Positions 55,976 through 64,000 of a stretch of 64,000 nt of DNA are shown piece after piece. The number at the start of each line of letters is the position of its first letter. The first letter of the stretch is position 1. The position numbers were made by a program, and so were the translations under genes. Under the pieces are notes generated by a model. It was not told the DNA's origin and made no database searches. It saw only the letters and a program-made list of their open reading frames with translations. Origin of the DNA: CAZMBI01 sp964564675 (GTDB lineage Bacteria; Pseudomonadota; Alphaproteobacteria; Rickettsiales; UBA3002); the NCBI GenBank assembly GCA_964564675.1, contig CAZMBI010000006.1, positions 43,236-107,235 of the forward strand, in the 5' to 3' direction.

Positions 55976-58021
55976 CTAGCGGGTGGGTTGCTGCTGCACG
56001 GCATGCTCCGCTGCGTCTGCTGAAACCCGCTCGCTGAAACTGGCCGCTTTGTCTGATATCTGCGAAAATGCCTGCTGCTGGCCGGGCTTGGCGGCCATAT
56101 AGGTGGGCCGGTCGACGCGTTTTAACTGCCCCGCTGCGGCGACTGTCAACGGTCTGTCGGCAGCCGGCGGCTGCAGTTGGTACGCAGCGGGCGAATAACC
56201 CTGTGGCTGCCGCCCCCGCTGCTGATCGGGTTGCTGATCTTGCTGTTGTCCTGCCTGTGGTTGCTGGCCGGATGTGTGCTCGCCCGGCGTCTGACCGAAA
56301 CCAATCGTCTGCATATGCGCCGGCAGCTGCCGCTGGCCGGATTTTATCGCCGAGACTTCCCGCTCCAGATGCGGCAGGAAATATTGATGATACATTACGG
56401 TCAACTCCGGGGTCAAAAAATGCAGCATGGCGGGCTGATTTTCCAGCTTGAAATATTTGAGTTCGGCATAACGCGAGATCAGCTCGGTCGCCCGCATCTC
56501 GGGCGAGGCGTAACCGCGGGTGAGCAAATCGCTGTGCGGATCGATGTTTTTATGCGCGTCAAACACATATTTGCGCAGCTCGCGCATACCGGCATCACTG
56601 ATATCGCCACCGAGCGCCTCTTTCAGTCCCAGTCCGTTGACGCGGAAATGCTGGTCTATCTGCGCCTCGATCGCCTTACGTGCCGGCGCATCGGCGCGCT
56701 CCCAGGCTGTTAACGCTTCCTCCAGCGCGGCCAGCCGCTGCGCGTTGCCGGCGACCAGTTGCTCCATCTCGGCGATTTCCTGCGGCGTATAATGAATGCC
56801 GTACTGAATATGGTTCATCTCGTGATGCAGGATATTATACGCCACCGGCGGCTGATACATGCTGCCCACATACACCTGCAGCACGCCGCCCGGCTGCCCG
56901 CGCTCGAACGGGGCGCGGTTATGCAGCCCCAGCGCCGGTACGGGAAAGCCAAAAATATTTTCCACGGTTTTGGTCTGGGTCAGCGCAATCTCGCCGCCGC
57001 TATAGTAAAACGCTTCCAGCAGCGGTTGCGGCAGCTGGCGCAGGCTGGCAATGGTCTGGTCTTCCACTTTCTGAATATCGGCGGGCTTGACCTGCGGAAA
57101 TTCATAGGCCTTGAGTTCCTCGAGCTTTTTCGCCGTGCGCACCAGCAGGCCAACCTGAATTTTTTCCTCCACGCTGCGGCCTTGCGTACCCTCGATGCTG
57201 CGACCCATATTCCAGTTTTCCACGATATTATTGGCAAACTCATGACCGGCGGCGACGTGCGCTACCTGCTCGATTTCGCCAACCAGCTGCGGATTAACCC
57301 CCAACAGCGCGCCTAATCCCTTGGCGCCGCCGCCCATGAGCGCCTGCGTCAGCTGATCGGTGCGCACACCCAAAAGCGGGGCCAGCTTGCCCACTGTGTC
57401 ATCGGCCGAACGCGGCGGTTCGATATAACCGGCCGCTTCCAGATTGCGTCCGCGCATTTTCAGCCCTTCATTGACAATCAACGACACCGCCAGCGCGTTT
57501 TGCTTCATTTCCTCAAGCTCCGGCGAGGAGGTGATATCCTCTGGTTTTTTCCAGAAATTGATCTGCGCCTCATACGGCCGCTCATAACGCGCGCGGTGTT
57601 TGGCCTGTTCGGGATGCTCGCCGGTTTTTTCCTCAAGATACAAATCCATGATGGTCTTCACGGCTTTTTCCTTGCGCGTTTGCAACGACAGCGGCACGTA
57701 AGAAGCAAGTGACGCGGCAATCGCCGCGCGCGGCTGATAGCTGAAATAAGAGGGCTCGAGAATACTGTAATGTTTGAGGAGTTTGGCGGTCAGGCGCGGC
57801 TCGTTTTGCGGCGTCACCTCCTCGGGGTTGACCATCAGGTAGCTGTCACCGGTGAACAGCGACCAGTCCTTGATATAAATGCGGGAGCGCAGCAGCTCCG
57901 GATCAAACGGCAAATCCGCCCCATTCGCCGCCGCAACACGTGACAGCGGGCCGGCCGCGTGCAGCTTGTGCGCCGCGGTGGGCGGCTGGATGGTTCCCGT
58001 TGGTTGCATATCCTGTTTCAT
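55976..58021 (-). CDS. Large orphan protein with HExxH zincin motif and Gln-rich tail
   Basis: 681 residues, no signal peptide or membrane segment recognised, family unknown to me. Central motif ILHHEMNHIQYGIH (HExxH: His400, Glu401, His404) and, about 110 residues on, SPEMRATELISRYAEL (Glu513, Glu520), which may supply the third ligand; HQYFLPHLE follows near residue 545. A Gln/Pro-rich low-complexity stretch (about 570-640) leads to a terminal helix. Fits a metallopeptidase-like or effector-like protein, but no substrate is indicated. Upstream on the same strand is a PrmA-like gene. Compare the EExxH protein at 42320. Confidence 0.65.
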   Translation of the reverse strand: MKQDMQPTGTIQPPTAAHKLHAAGPLSRVAAANGADLPFDPELLRSRIYIKDWSLFTGDSYLMVNPEEVTPQNEPRLTAKLLKHYSILEPSYFSYQPRAAIAASLASYVPLSLQTRKEKAVKTIMDLYLEEKTGEHPEQAKHRARYERPYEAQINFWKKPEDITSSPELEEMKQNALAVSLIVNEGLKMRGRNLEAAGYIEPPRSADDTVGKLAPLLGVRTDQLTQALMGGGAKGLGALLGVNPQLVGEIEQVAHVAAGHEFANNIVENWNMGRSIEGTQGRSVEEKIQVGLLVRTAKKLEELKAYEFPQVKPADIQKVEDQTIASLRQLPQPLLEAFYYSGGEIALTQTKTVENIFGFPVPALGLHNRAPFERGQPGGVLQVYVGSMYQPPVAYNILHHEMNHIQYGIHYTPQEIAEMEQLVAGNAQRLAALEEALTAWERADAPARKAIEAQIDQHFRVNGLGLKEALGGDISDAGMRELRKYVFDAHKNIDPHSDLLTRGYASPEMRATELISRYAELKYFKLENQPAMLHFLTPELTVMYHQYFLPHLEREVSAIKSGQRQLPAHMQTIGFGQTPGEHTSGQQPQAGQQQDQQPDQQRGRQPQGYSPAAYQLQPPAADRPLTVAAAGQLKRVDRPTYMAAKPGQQQAFSQISDKAASFSERVSADAAEHAVQQQPTR

Positions 58022-58085
58022 AGATTATTCCACACCATAAGCTTAGCGGATATCGAGCGCTAAAAATATGACGATTAGGTGAAAT

Positions 58086-58646
58086 TTAACCCTGCCAGAT
58101 CAGTGTGACCCAGTTGCTCATGCTCAGACGCTGCACCAGCTGCAGGCCGCAGCGTTCATAGGCTTCGATAACGCCGTCGGCCTGCCAGGTGAGCATACCG
58201 GAGACGATGACCAGTCCCTCCTCAGCCAGCAATCCGCCGATGTCGCGCGCCAGACCGACCAGGGTTTCAGCCAGAATATTGCACAAAATCAGATCATATG
58301 GCGCATTGTCCTGAATCAGCGGATGCGCACACCCTTCGCTGCGCACCGCCTGCACCTGTGCAGCCAGCGCGTTGGCCTCAGCGTTTTCCTGCACCGCGGC
58401 GATAGCTTGCGGCTGGCGGTCGGCGGCGATCAGCTGTGCGTGCCAGTGGCGCGCGGCCATCAGGCCCAAAATCCCGTTACCGCAGCCGACATCCAATACA
58501 CGGCGGATACCGCCCAGCCCGGCTAAACCCTCCAGCGCCGCAATCGCCCCTTGCGTGCTCGGATGCGAACCGTCGCCAAAGGCCTGCGCGCCAGCGGTCA
58601 GCGTCAGGGAAAATCCGGAATCCGTATGCCCTGCTTGTTCCGTCAT
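58086..58646 (-). CDS. PrmA-like methyltransferase lacking the substrate-binding domain
   Basis: 186 residues from the ATG at 58646 (AGGAGG 11 bases upstream; GTG at 58658 is also in frame). It matches only the C-terminal SAM-dependent domain of ribosomal protein L11 methyltransferase: AFGDGSHPSTQGAI (in place of FGTGxHxTT), LDVGCGNGILGLMAA, and ILCNILAETLVGL. The N-terminal L11-recognition domain of about 100 residues is missing and no upstream frame supplies it. So L11 may not be the substrate. Next to the orphan HExxH gene, divergent from the PBP gene. Confidence 0.8.
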   Translation of the reverse strand: MTEQAGHTDSGFSLTLTAGAQAFGDGSHPSTQGAIAALEGLAGLGGIRRVLDVGCGNGILGLMAARHWHAQLIAADRQPQAIAAVQENAEANALAAQVQAVRSEGCAHPLIQDNAPYDLILCNILAETLVGLARDIGGLLAEEGLVIVSGMLTWQADGVIEAYERCGLQLVQRLSMSNWVTLIWQG

Positions 58647-58713
58647 GTGGTCAGTCACCTCCTGCCGCAGCCCTTATACGCCTCAAAATATGCCTCAAAC
58701 AGGTACAGGCGGC

Positions 58714-58742
58714 GTGACTTTTTTCTCCTGTCCCGCTATAGA
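58714..58742 (+). promoter_or_regulatory. Sigma-70-type promoter of the class A PBP gene
   Basis: GTGACT (58714-58719) and TATAGA (58737-58742) are spaced by 17 bases, 34 bases ahead of the PBP start. No clear ribosome binding site follows. Confidence 0.5.
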
Positions 58743-58775
58743 ATCACGCGATAAGCAAAAGCACAAGCACACGCC

Positions 58776-60935
58776 ATGGCAGGACAAAAACCCAAAGGAC
58801 GCGGCAACGGCCCCAAACTGACCAGCGGCAAGGGCGGTAAAAGCAGTGGCTCGCGAGCTAAACGCGGGCCGGCGGCGGTCTCGCCAAAAAAAGACGCGCA
58901 CCGTCACCGCCGGCCCAGCAAGCGCCGCGCGCACCCGGGCAAGCCGCGCTTGTGGAAACGCCGTTCATTCTGGACCCTGCTGGGCTCGCTGTGTTTTACG
59001 ATGCTGCTGATGGGTTTTGCCGTCCTGCTGTATTTCGCGCACGACTTACCCGACATCCAGGGCATCGATACCATCGATAAACAGCCCGGCATCACCATGA
59101 AAACCCGTGACGGGCTGATTATCGCCAGCTACGGCGACGTTTACGGTGATTATATCGAATATGATGAATTGCCGGCGCACCTGATCAAAGCCGTGCTTGC
59201 CACCGAAGATCGCCGCTTTTTCGAACATCCGGGTATCGATATTTTCGGTATCATGCGCGCCATGCTGGCCAACCTGCGTGCGGGTGCCGTCATGCAGGGC
59301 GGCAGCACCATCACCCAGCAAGTCGCCAAGAACGTCTTTCTGACGCCCGAGCGCACCGTGAAACGCAAGATTCAGGAAATGCTGCTTGCCTTCTGGTTGG
59401 AAGGGCGTTTCACCAAGCAGGAAATCCTCGCCATCTATCTCAACCGCGTATATCTGGGCGCCGGTACTTACGGCATTGATGCCGCGTCCGAACACTATTT
59501 CGATAAACCGGCCACCGAGGTGAACCTGATCGAATCCGCCGTGCTTACCGGTCTGCTTAAAGCCCCGTCGCGCTACTCGCCGATTGCCAATGCGGAACTG
59601 GCTAAAAAGCGCGCGCATCAGGTGCTGCTCAACATGGTCGATGCCGGCATGATCGACCGGCAGCGAGTGCAGCAGGCGCTAACCCGCTTTCAACCGCCGA
59701 CCCTCTACCGCGCGGACAATCCCAGCGGCACCCGCTATTTCACCGACTGGCTGATTGATGAACTGCCCGAATATCTAGGCCAGATCGAGCAGGATCTCGT
59801 TGTCATCACCACGCTCGATCCGACGCTGCAAAAAGAAGCCGAAGATGCGGTGGGCCGGCTGATGGACGAACGTGGAGAGACCAAAAACGCCAGCCAGGCG
59901 TCGCTGGTGGCGATGAGTCCGCAAGGCGCCGTGCGCGCCATGGTCGGCGGTCGTGATTATGGTAAAAGCCAGTTCAACCGGGTCACCCAGGCCAGACGAC
60001 AGCCGGGCTCGGTGTTTAAACTCTTTGTCTATCTGGCGGCACTCGATGCGGGGATGACGCCCGATACCCTCATCACCGACGAGCCGGTCGAGTATGAAGT
60101 CGGCAGCGATACCTGGACCCCGCGCAATTTCAGCGGCGATTTCCGCGGCACGGTCACCATGCGCGAGGCGCTGACCCATTCACTCAATACGGTGGCAGTG
60201 CAGCTGGCCATGGCGGTGGGCATTCCGCGCGTGGCCGATATGGCCCGCCGGCTCGGCCTGCCGCATATCGAAGCCAATCCGAGCATTGCGCTGGGCGCGG
60301 TGGAGGCGACCCTACTCGATCTGACCGCCGCCTATGCGCATCTGGCCAATCAGGGCCGTGGCGTGCAGCCCTATGGCGTGGAAGCAATTTACGCCCAGTC
60401 GGGCGAGGAGCTTTATGCACGCCGGGGCTCCGGCCTGTGGGTAGTTCTGCGCGACAGCGTGGTCAGCCAGATGAATTACATGCTGATGAACGTCCCCGTT
60501 AACGGCACCGGCCGCGCGGCGGCCATCGGCCGGCCGATGGCCGGCAAAACCGGGACCAGTTCGGAGTTTAAAGACGCCTGGTTTATCGGCTTTGTCCCGC
60601 AACTCGTGACCGGCGTGTGGATCGGCAATGATGACAACACCCCGATGAAAAACGTCACCGGCGGCAGCCTGCCCGCCCGCATCTGGCAGGCGTTTATGTC
60701 ACAGGCCGTGCAGGGCCTGCCAATCGGCGTGATTTCTGCTTCCGAAGACGCTGCGGGGCGCGATCACTTTCTGCCCTGGAACGCCCCGCCGCGCAGTATC
60801 GATGAGTTTACGGACGAGCAACCGGCATCCGCATCTCCCGACAGCGCGCAGAATCCCAACCGGACGTTCTGGGATAAACTGTTCGAGCAGGAAGGCGACG
60901 TGGAATACGACTATCCAACCTCCGGCCGGCGTTAG
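58776..60935 (+). CDS. Class A penicillin-binding protein (PBP1A-like)
   Basis: Bifunctional peptidoglycan transglycosylase/transpeptidase anchored in the inner membrane. 719 residues: a basic cytoplasmic N-terminus (1-63, Lys/Arg/Gly-rich), one membrane segment (65-88), glycosyltransferase domain with the catalytic glutamate in TEDRRFFEHPGID (Glu144) and QGGSTITQQVAKN, and a transpeptidase domain with SVFK (Ser412-Lys415), SLN (469-471) and KTGT (591-594). Could also be a PBP1C/2D-type enzyme; I give no gene symbol. AsmA gene converges on it. Confidence 0.9.
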   Translation: MAGQKPKGRGNGPKLTSGKGGKSSGSRAKRGPAAVSPKKDAHRHRRPSKRRAHPGKPRLWKRRSFWTLLGSLCFTMLLMGFAVLLYFAHDLPDIQGIDTIDKQPGITMKTRDGLIIASYGDVYGDYIEYDELPAHLIKAVLATEDRRFFEHPGIDIFGIMRAMLANLRAGAVMQGGSTITQQVAKNVFLTPERTVKRKIQEMLLAFWLEGRFTKQEILAIYLNRVYLGAGTYGIDAASEHYFDKPATEVNLIESAVLTGLLKAPSRYSPIANAELAKKRAHQVLLNMVDAGMIDRQRVQQALTRFQPPTLYRADNPSGTRYFTDWLIDELPEYLGQIEQDLVVITTLDPTLQKEAEDAVGRLMDERGETKNASQASLVAMSPQGAVRAMVGGRDYGKSQFNRVTQARRQPGSVFKLFVYLAALDAGMTPDTLITDEPVEYEVGSDTWTPRNFSGDFRGTVTMREALTHSLNTVAVQLAMAVGIPRVADMARRLGLPHIEANPSIALGAVEATLLDLTAAYAHLANQGRGVQPYGVEAIYAQSGEELYARRGSGLWVVLRDSVVSQMNYMLMNVPVNGTGRAAAIGRPMAGKTGTSSEFKDAWFIGFVPQLVTGVWIGNDDNTPMKNVTGGSLPARIWQAFMSQAVQGLPIGVISASEDAAGRDHFLPWNAPPRSIDEFTDEQPASASPDSAQNPNRTFWDKLFEQEGDVEYDYPTSGRR

Positions 60936-60953
60936 GTGCCATAAAGCAACTGG

Positions 60954-63080
60954 CTATTCTTTCTTCTTAAAGATTTCCCGCAGATTATCGCGGATCACCT
61001 CGGTTTCATCTTCAAGCTGCTTAATGCCCTCTTTGATCTCGTCGCGCTTTTGTTTGACATTTTCCTCCACCTGCTTGGCGTTCTCCTTCACGGTCTCCTC
61101 GGCCTGCTTTGCTTTTTCCTCAGGCGTTTTGGGCGCTTTCGCTTCCATCTGGGCTATGTCCTTCAGGCAGGGATTGGTCTCCGCGGTAATTCCCAGCCGG
61201 TCGGTCACCTGCTCGCCCAGTACGACCGCCAGCCCCACTCCAGTGGTGGCTCCCAGCACCAGCTTGCCGATTCCGACTATGGCGCTGCCGGTATCAAGCC
61301 GCACGACCGGGTTGGCGATCGGGCCTTTGATCTTCAGCGAAGGTACGGCATCAGCCACGCCGAGAAAACCGGAGCGGGCCGTCAGCACCATATTGAGTGA
61401 GGCGGTGGGCAGGATAAACGCACCGTCCCCGGTGACAACGGCACCGGTGGTTTTCATCGCCAGCAGGTCGCTTTCGGCAATGCCCTTGGCGATTGTAAAA
61501 CGGCCCACGCCACAGGCGATGTGTACTTCATTTGGCGGGTCTTCGGCGCCGCGCAGAATATTCACGAAAGACTGGGTTTCCTGCAGTGTCGCCGGCGTGC
61601 GATAGACCGCCTCATCGAAATAAAAATTGAAATGACCGCGCGCGTCGGCAACCGCTTCGCGCAGCGTGACGCCCTGGCCTTGCAGCTTGAGATCGCTTTT
61701 GACAATGCCGCCTTCAATGGCGGATTCACCAGCTAATTCCATCAACAGCGCGCTGAGCGCAATATCGTTGGTCAACAAATCCAGATGTAGCGTCGGCGGT
61801 GTGGTTTGCGCATCCAGCCCGGCCGAACCGCGCACCCAGCCCTGCGAGGTCGCCACCGCCAGTGGGTCGATACGCAGCCGACCGTCTTGTAAAGCCAGAC
61901 TGGCTTTCGCCTCACTCAGATTGATATGCGGGGTCTGCAATTCGCCGATGGTTATCGTGACATCGGCATTCAATGCATGCAACGCCTCGGCGGGCAGCGG
62001 CGTATCCGGAATCGGTGAGGCAACACTGTCCGCTTTGGGTGCCTCGGCCGGCATGTTGGTGACCTCTTCCAGCGGCGGTTCGGGCGACGCAATGGTGATC
62101 TGCTCGGCGCTTAAGGATGCTTCCAGATAGGGTATTGCACTATTCAGGCTCAGCTCGCCCGAGCCGTTGATCGCATGTGCGCCATAGTACAGATCAAGCT
62201 CGGAAAACGTAACGATACGGGGATTGCCGCCGATCTTGGCATCCAGCCGCACCTGCGTCGCGTCGTCAGAAGCCACCCCGGCAATCGCCAGTGCGTCGCG
62301 CAGGGCAGCGGTTTCGGCCTGTACCCTCAGATCATAGGTGAAATCCGCCAGCGCCACGTTGCCGCTCGCCGAAACGCGCGTTTCGGCCTTGCTGACGGAT
62401 GCGTCCACCTGCACCATATCTGCCTGCGCACCGGTGGCGGACAGCTCAATCCGCGCGCCTTCATAACGCGCCTGCGCGGACAATGTCTCCACCCAACGCC
62501 CGTTCAGCCCGCGCAGGCGCAGCTGACTGATCTGCACCCGGTGCCGCTGCGCCGCACCGTGTCGATAATAGCCCAGCACACTGTCGCGCAGCACCAGCTG
62601 ATCGAGGGCAAAAGCCTCTGCGGATTGACCCGCCTGCGGCGCAGGCTGCGCGCCGTTTGCCGGCTGGCTTTGATTATTTTTGGCGGGCGCGTCAAACACC
62701 CAGCTGACCTGCTTGCCGCGCTCTTCAAGGTTAATGGTGGCCCCCGCTACCTGCACACCGGCGACTTCCACCGCGCCGCGAAACAGCGGCCACAGCGCGA
62801 GGCTGACCTCCAACTGTTCGGCTTCAATCAGATGCGGCGTCTCTGCCCACTCCGGATTGGCCAGACGCACGTCGCCTAAAGCCACGGTCGGCATCAGCCC
62901 GAGGCTCGGCTCGACAGCGCCGGCAATAGTGAAGGCGCGTCCCGTTTCAGCCTGCACCTGCGCTTGCACCAGGTCCTTGATACGCTGCATATCGACGAAC
63001 TGAATCGCCAGATAGGCGCCGCCGATCAGCACGATGGCCAGACCGATAAGGGTGAACGCAAGTATCTTGATTAAACGCAT
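60954..63080 (-). CDS. AsmA-family protein
   Basis: Inner-membrane-anchored periplasmic protein of 708 residues from MRLIKILAFTLIG (63080), with AGGAG 8 bases ahead. One N-terminal membrane segment (about 5-27), then the AsmA N-domain (FVDMQRIKDLVQAQVQAETGR; VALGDVRLANPEW) and the AsmA_2-like C-terminal part. It ends in a charged coiled coil of about 60 residues (EEKAKQAEETVKENAKQVEE) that is not typical. Family members are proposed bridges for lipid transport to the outer membrane. Single gene, convergent with the PBP gene. Confidence 0.82.
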   Translation of the reverse strand: MRLIKILAFTLIGLAIVLIGGAYLAIQFVDMQRIKDLVQAQVQAETGRAFTIAGAVEPSLGLMPTVALGDVRLANPEWAETPHLIEAEQLEVSLALWPLFRGAVEVAGVQVAGATINLEERGKQVSWVFDAPAKNNQSQPANGAQPAPQAGQSAEAFALDQLVLRDSVLGYYRHGAAQRHRVQISQLRLRGLNGRWVETLSAQARYEGARIELSATGAQADMVQVDASVSKAETRVSASGNVALADFTYDLRVQAETAALRDALAIAGVASDDATQVRLDAKIGGNPRIVTFSELDLYYGAHAINGSGELSLNSAIPYLEASLSAEQITIASPEPPLEEVTNMPAEAPKADSVASPIPDTPLPAEALHALNADVTITIGELQTPHINLSEAKASLALQDGRLRIDPLAVATSQGWVRGSAGLDAQTTPPTLHLDLLTNDIALSALLMELAGESAIEGGIVKSDLKLQGQGVTLREAVADARGHFNFYFDEAVYRTPATLQETQSFVNILRGAEDPPNEVHIACGVGRFTIAKGIAESDLLAMKTTGAVVTGDGAFILPTASLNMVLTARSGFLGVADAVPSLKIKGPIANPVVRLDTGSAIVGIGKLVLGATTGVGLAVVLGEQVTDRLGITAETNPCLKDIAQMEAKAPKTPEEKAKQAEETVKENAKQVEENVKQKRDEIKEGIKQLEDETEVIRDNLREIFKKKE

Positions 63081-63237
63081 GCCGTTATACTCCTGCATGT
63101 GACACGCCAGCATAGTCCCCGCCGTGCTGCACTGCCAAGTAAAAAGATCGGCGGTCACTAAGGGCCTGCCATCAATAAATCGTAAAGATTACCCTCTTGA
63201 CGCAGGCCGCTGCTGTCCTAACTATAGATTTGGGTCG

Positions 63238-63290
63238 CTGATGAATCAGGGCCTAATTAATGTCAAATCTTTGCTTGTAAAAGGAGGATG
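63238..63290 (+). promoter_or_regulatory. Candidate ROSE-like RNA thermometer in the hsp20 leader
   Basis: The leader carries TTGCT (63271-63275), which can pair with the Shine-Dalgarno AGGA (63282-63285) across a 6-base loop, leaving the G of TTGCT unpaired: the U(U/C)GCU signature of ROSE elements. A separate upstream hairpin, CTGA-TGAA-TCAG (63238-63249), precedes it. ROSE elements control small heat-shock genes in alphaproteobacteria. Confidence 0.6.
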
Positions 63291-63292
63291 AA

Positions 63293-63757
63293 ATGAACAC
63301 CTATTCCTTAACACCCTTATTGCGTCATGCGGTCGGATTCGATCATGTCGACCGGTTATTCGATTCGCTCAACCGGATGGACGAAACCTCGCCCAGCTAT
63401 CCGCCCTACAACATCGAAAAAACCGGGGAGAACGATTATCTCGTCACCCTGGCGGTTGCCGGATTCGGTGAGGACGATCTGCAGATCACCCAGGAGGGCG
63501 ATACGCTGAGCGTACGCGGCCGCATCGAAAACAAGGACGAGCAGGAAACCGTTGAATATCTCCATAAAGGCATCGCCACGCGCTCTTTTGAGCGCAAGTT
63601 CACGCTGGCCGATCATGTCAAAGTGACCGATGCCCGGCTGGAAAAAGGCCTGCTGCGCATCGCGCTGGAGCGTGAGATTCCGGAAACGGAAAAACCGCGC
63701 ACCATCGCCATCAATCAGTCCGACGGCAATAAGCTGCTGGATACCCAAGCCGAATAA
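63293..63757 (+). CDS. Small heat shock protein, Hsp20/IbpA type
   Basis: 154-residue chaperone that binds unfolding proteins. Alpha-crystallin domain (about 35-125) with NIEKTGENDYLVTLAVAGF near its start, GDTLSVRGR and YLHKGIATRSFERKFTLAD, and the conserved GLLRIALER strand before the C-terminal extension (IPETEKPR...), typical of the IbpA/B-like class in alphaproteobacteria. Excellent ribosome site (AAGGAGG, 63281-63287). Preceded by a ROSE-like leader; a TTGACG (63197-63202) and CTATAG near 63222 may form the promoter. Confidence 0.93.
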   Translation: MNTYSLTPLLRHAVGFDHVDRLFDSLNRMDETSPSYPPYNIEKTGENDYLVTLAVAGFGEDDLQITQEGDTLSVRGRIENKDEQETVEYLHKGIATRSFERKFTLADHVKVTDARLEKGLLRIALEREIPETEKPRTIAINQSDGNKLLDTQAE

Positions 63758-63774
63758 GGCTTCCCCTGCGACGG

Positions 63775-63804
63775 GCGGAAGCGGCTGCTCAGGCCCGCTT
63801 CCGC
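63775..63804 (+). terminator. Possible terminator of hsp20
   Basis: GCGGAAGCG (63775-63783) pairs with CGCTTCCGC (63796-63804) around a 12-base loop, followed only by TTTGCC. The hairpin is strong but the T-run is short. Confidence 0.5.
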
Positions 63805-63959
63805 TTTGCCGGCCATCTGCACGGCAACCCCTATCCAATTGATATACAAGCACTATTCGCGCGCCCGAGCAGCCAATCTTCACCGAAATGTCACATTTCT
63901 CGCCCATGCCCGTGTTATAATACATATATTAAGAATCGTAGCGGAACACGGCACGCAAT

Positions 63960-64000
63960 ATGGGATTTGTTTTATTCGCAGTTTTAATGGCATCCGCCTT
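63960..64000 (+). CDS. Start of a gene cut by the window edge (possible signal peptide)
   Basis: From the ATG at 63960 the frame stays open to the edge and encodes a hydrophobic start (GFVLFAVLMASA) like a signal peptide. A TATAAT hexamer lies at 63916-63921. Too short to identify. Confidence 0.35.
   Translation, partial: MGFVLFAVLMASA

Overview
The window reads as a gene-dense stretch (mid-to-high 50s percent GC by eye, short intergenic gaps) of an alphaproteobacterial chromosome. The lineage call rests on an NDUFA12-type complex I accessory subunit, a CBP3-type cytochrome bc1 assembly chaperone, an alphaproteobacterial PAS_5 protein, a RibB protein with a degenerate RibA-like domain, a phoR-pstC-pstA-pstB block, and degenerate LytM (EnvC) and YibQ-type deacetylase genes next to gpmI and ctpA. 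I cannot name the genus; a Micavibrionales or Rhodospirillales-like organism is a guess. No phage, plasmid, insertion sequence, CRISPR array, tRNA or rRNA gene was seen.

Layout. 1-7642 (minus): start of a gamma-carbonic-anhydrase-like gene, argC, rpsI-rplM, a PAS_5 protein, then the phosphate block pstB-pstA-pstC-phoR. 7764-20345 (plus): rplU-rpmA with a strong promoter and terminator, then a long run of tightly packed or overlapping genes obgE-proB-RDD-proA-nadD-rsfS-rlmH-gpmI-envC-ctpA-yibQ-rppH. 20342-24426 (minus): the rpmH-rnpA-yidD-yidC-engB-argB operon; rpmH has a GTG start. 24500-26845 (plus): a sensor kinase and panB. 26857-32214 (minus): a membrane-bound AraC-type regulator and a putative cluster of prepilin peptidase, secretin lipoprotein, ABC-2-like membrane protein and a small anchored protein. 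32436-39679 (plus): rpiB-glyA-nrdR-ribD-ribE-ribB-ribH-nusB-thiL. 39686-49505 (mixed): bamE, CBP3, a TadV/CpaA-type peptidase, YihY, an orphan protein, clpB, DUF3108, NDUFA12 and a polytopic membrane protein. 49725-54665 (minus): dnaG then rpoD. 54874-64000: a YgjP-type metallopeptidase, a small disordered ORF, a large orphan HExxH protein, a PrmA-like methyltransferase, a class A PBP, an AsmA protein, Hsp20 and the first codons of another gene.

Most genes are housekeeping: arginine (argC, argB), proline (proB, proA), riboflavin (ribD, ribE, ribB, ribH), pantothenate (panB), NAD (nadD) and one-carbon (glyA) synthesis, ribosome assembly and translation, envelope building, replication and transcription.

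Most noteworthy: (i) a primary sigma factor with a histone-H1-like lysine/alanine/threonine-rich N-terminal extension of about 295 residues, behind a strong ribosome binding site, with a similar tail on ribosomal protein L21; (ii) two large orphan proteins with zincin-like motifs, one with intact HExxH and one with EExxH; (iii) a secretin clustered with an ABC-2-like permease; (iv) a ROSE-like RNA thermometer before hsp20; (v) several dispersed palindromic or heptamer repeats, one of them inserted in frame inside a membrane-protein gene.
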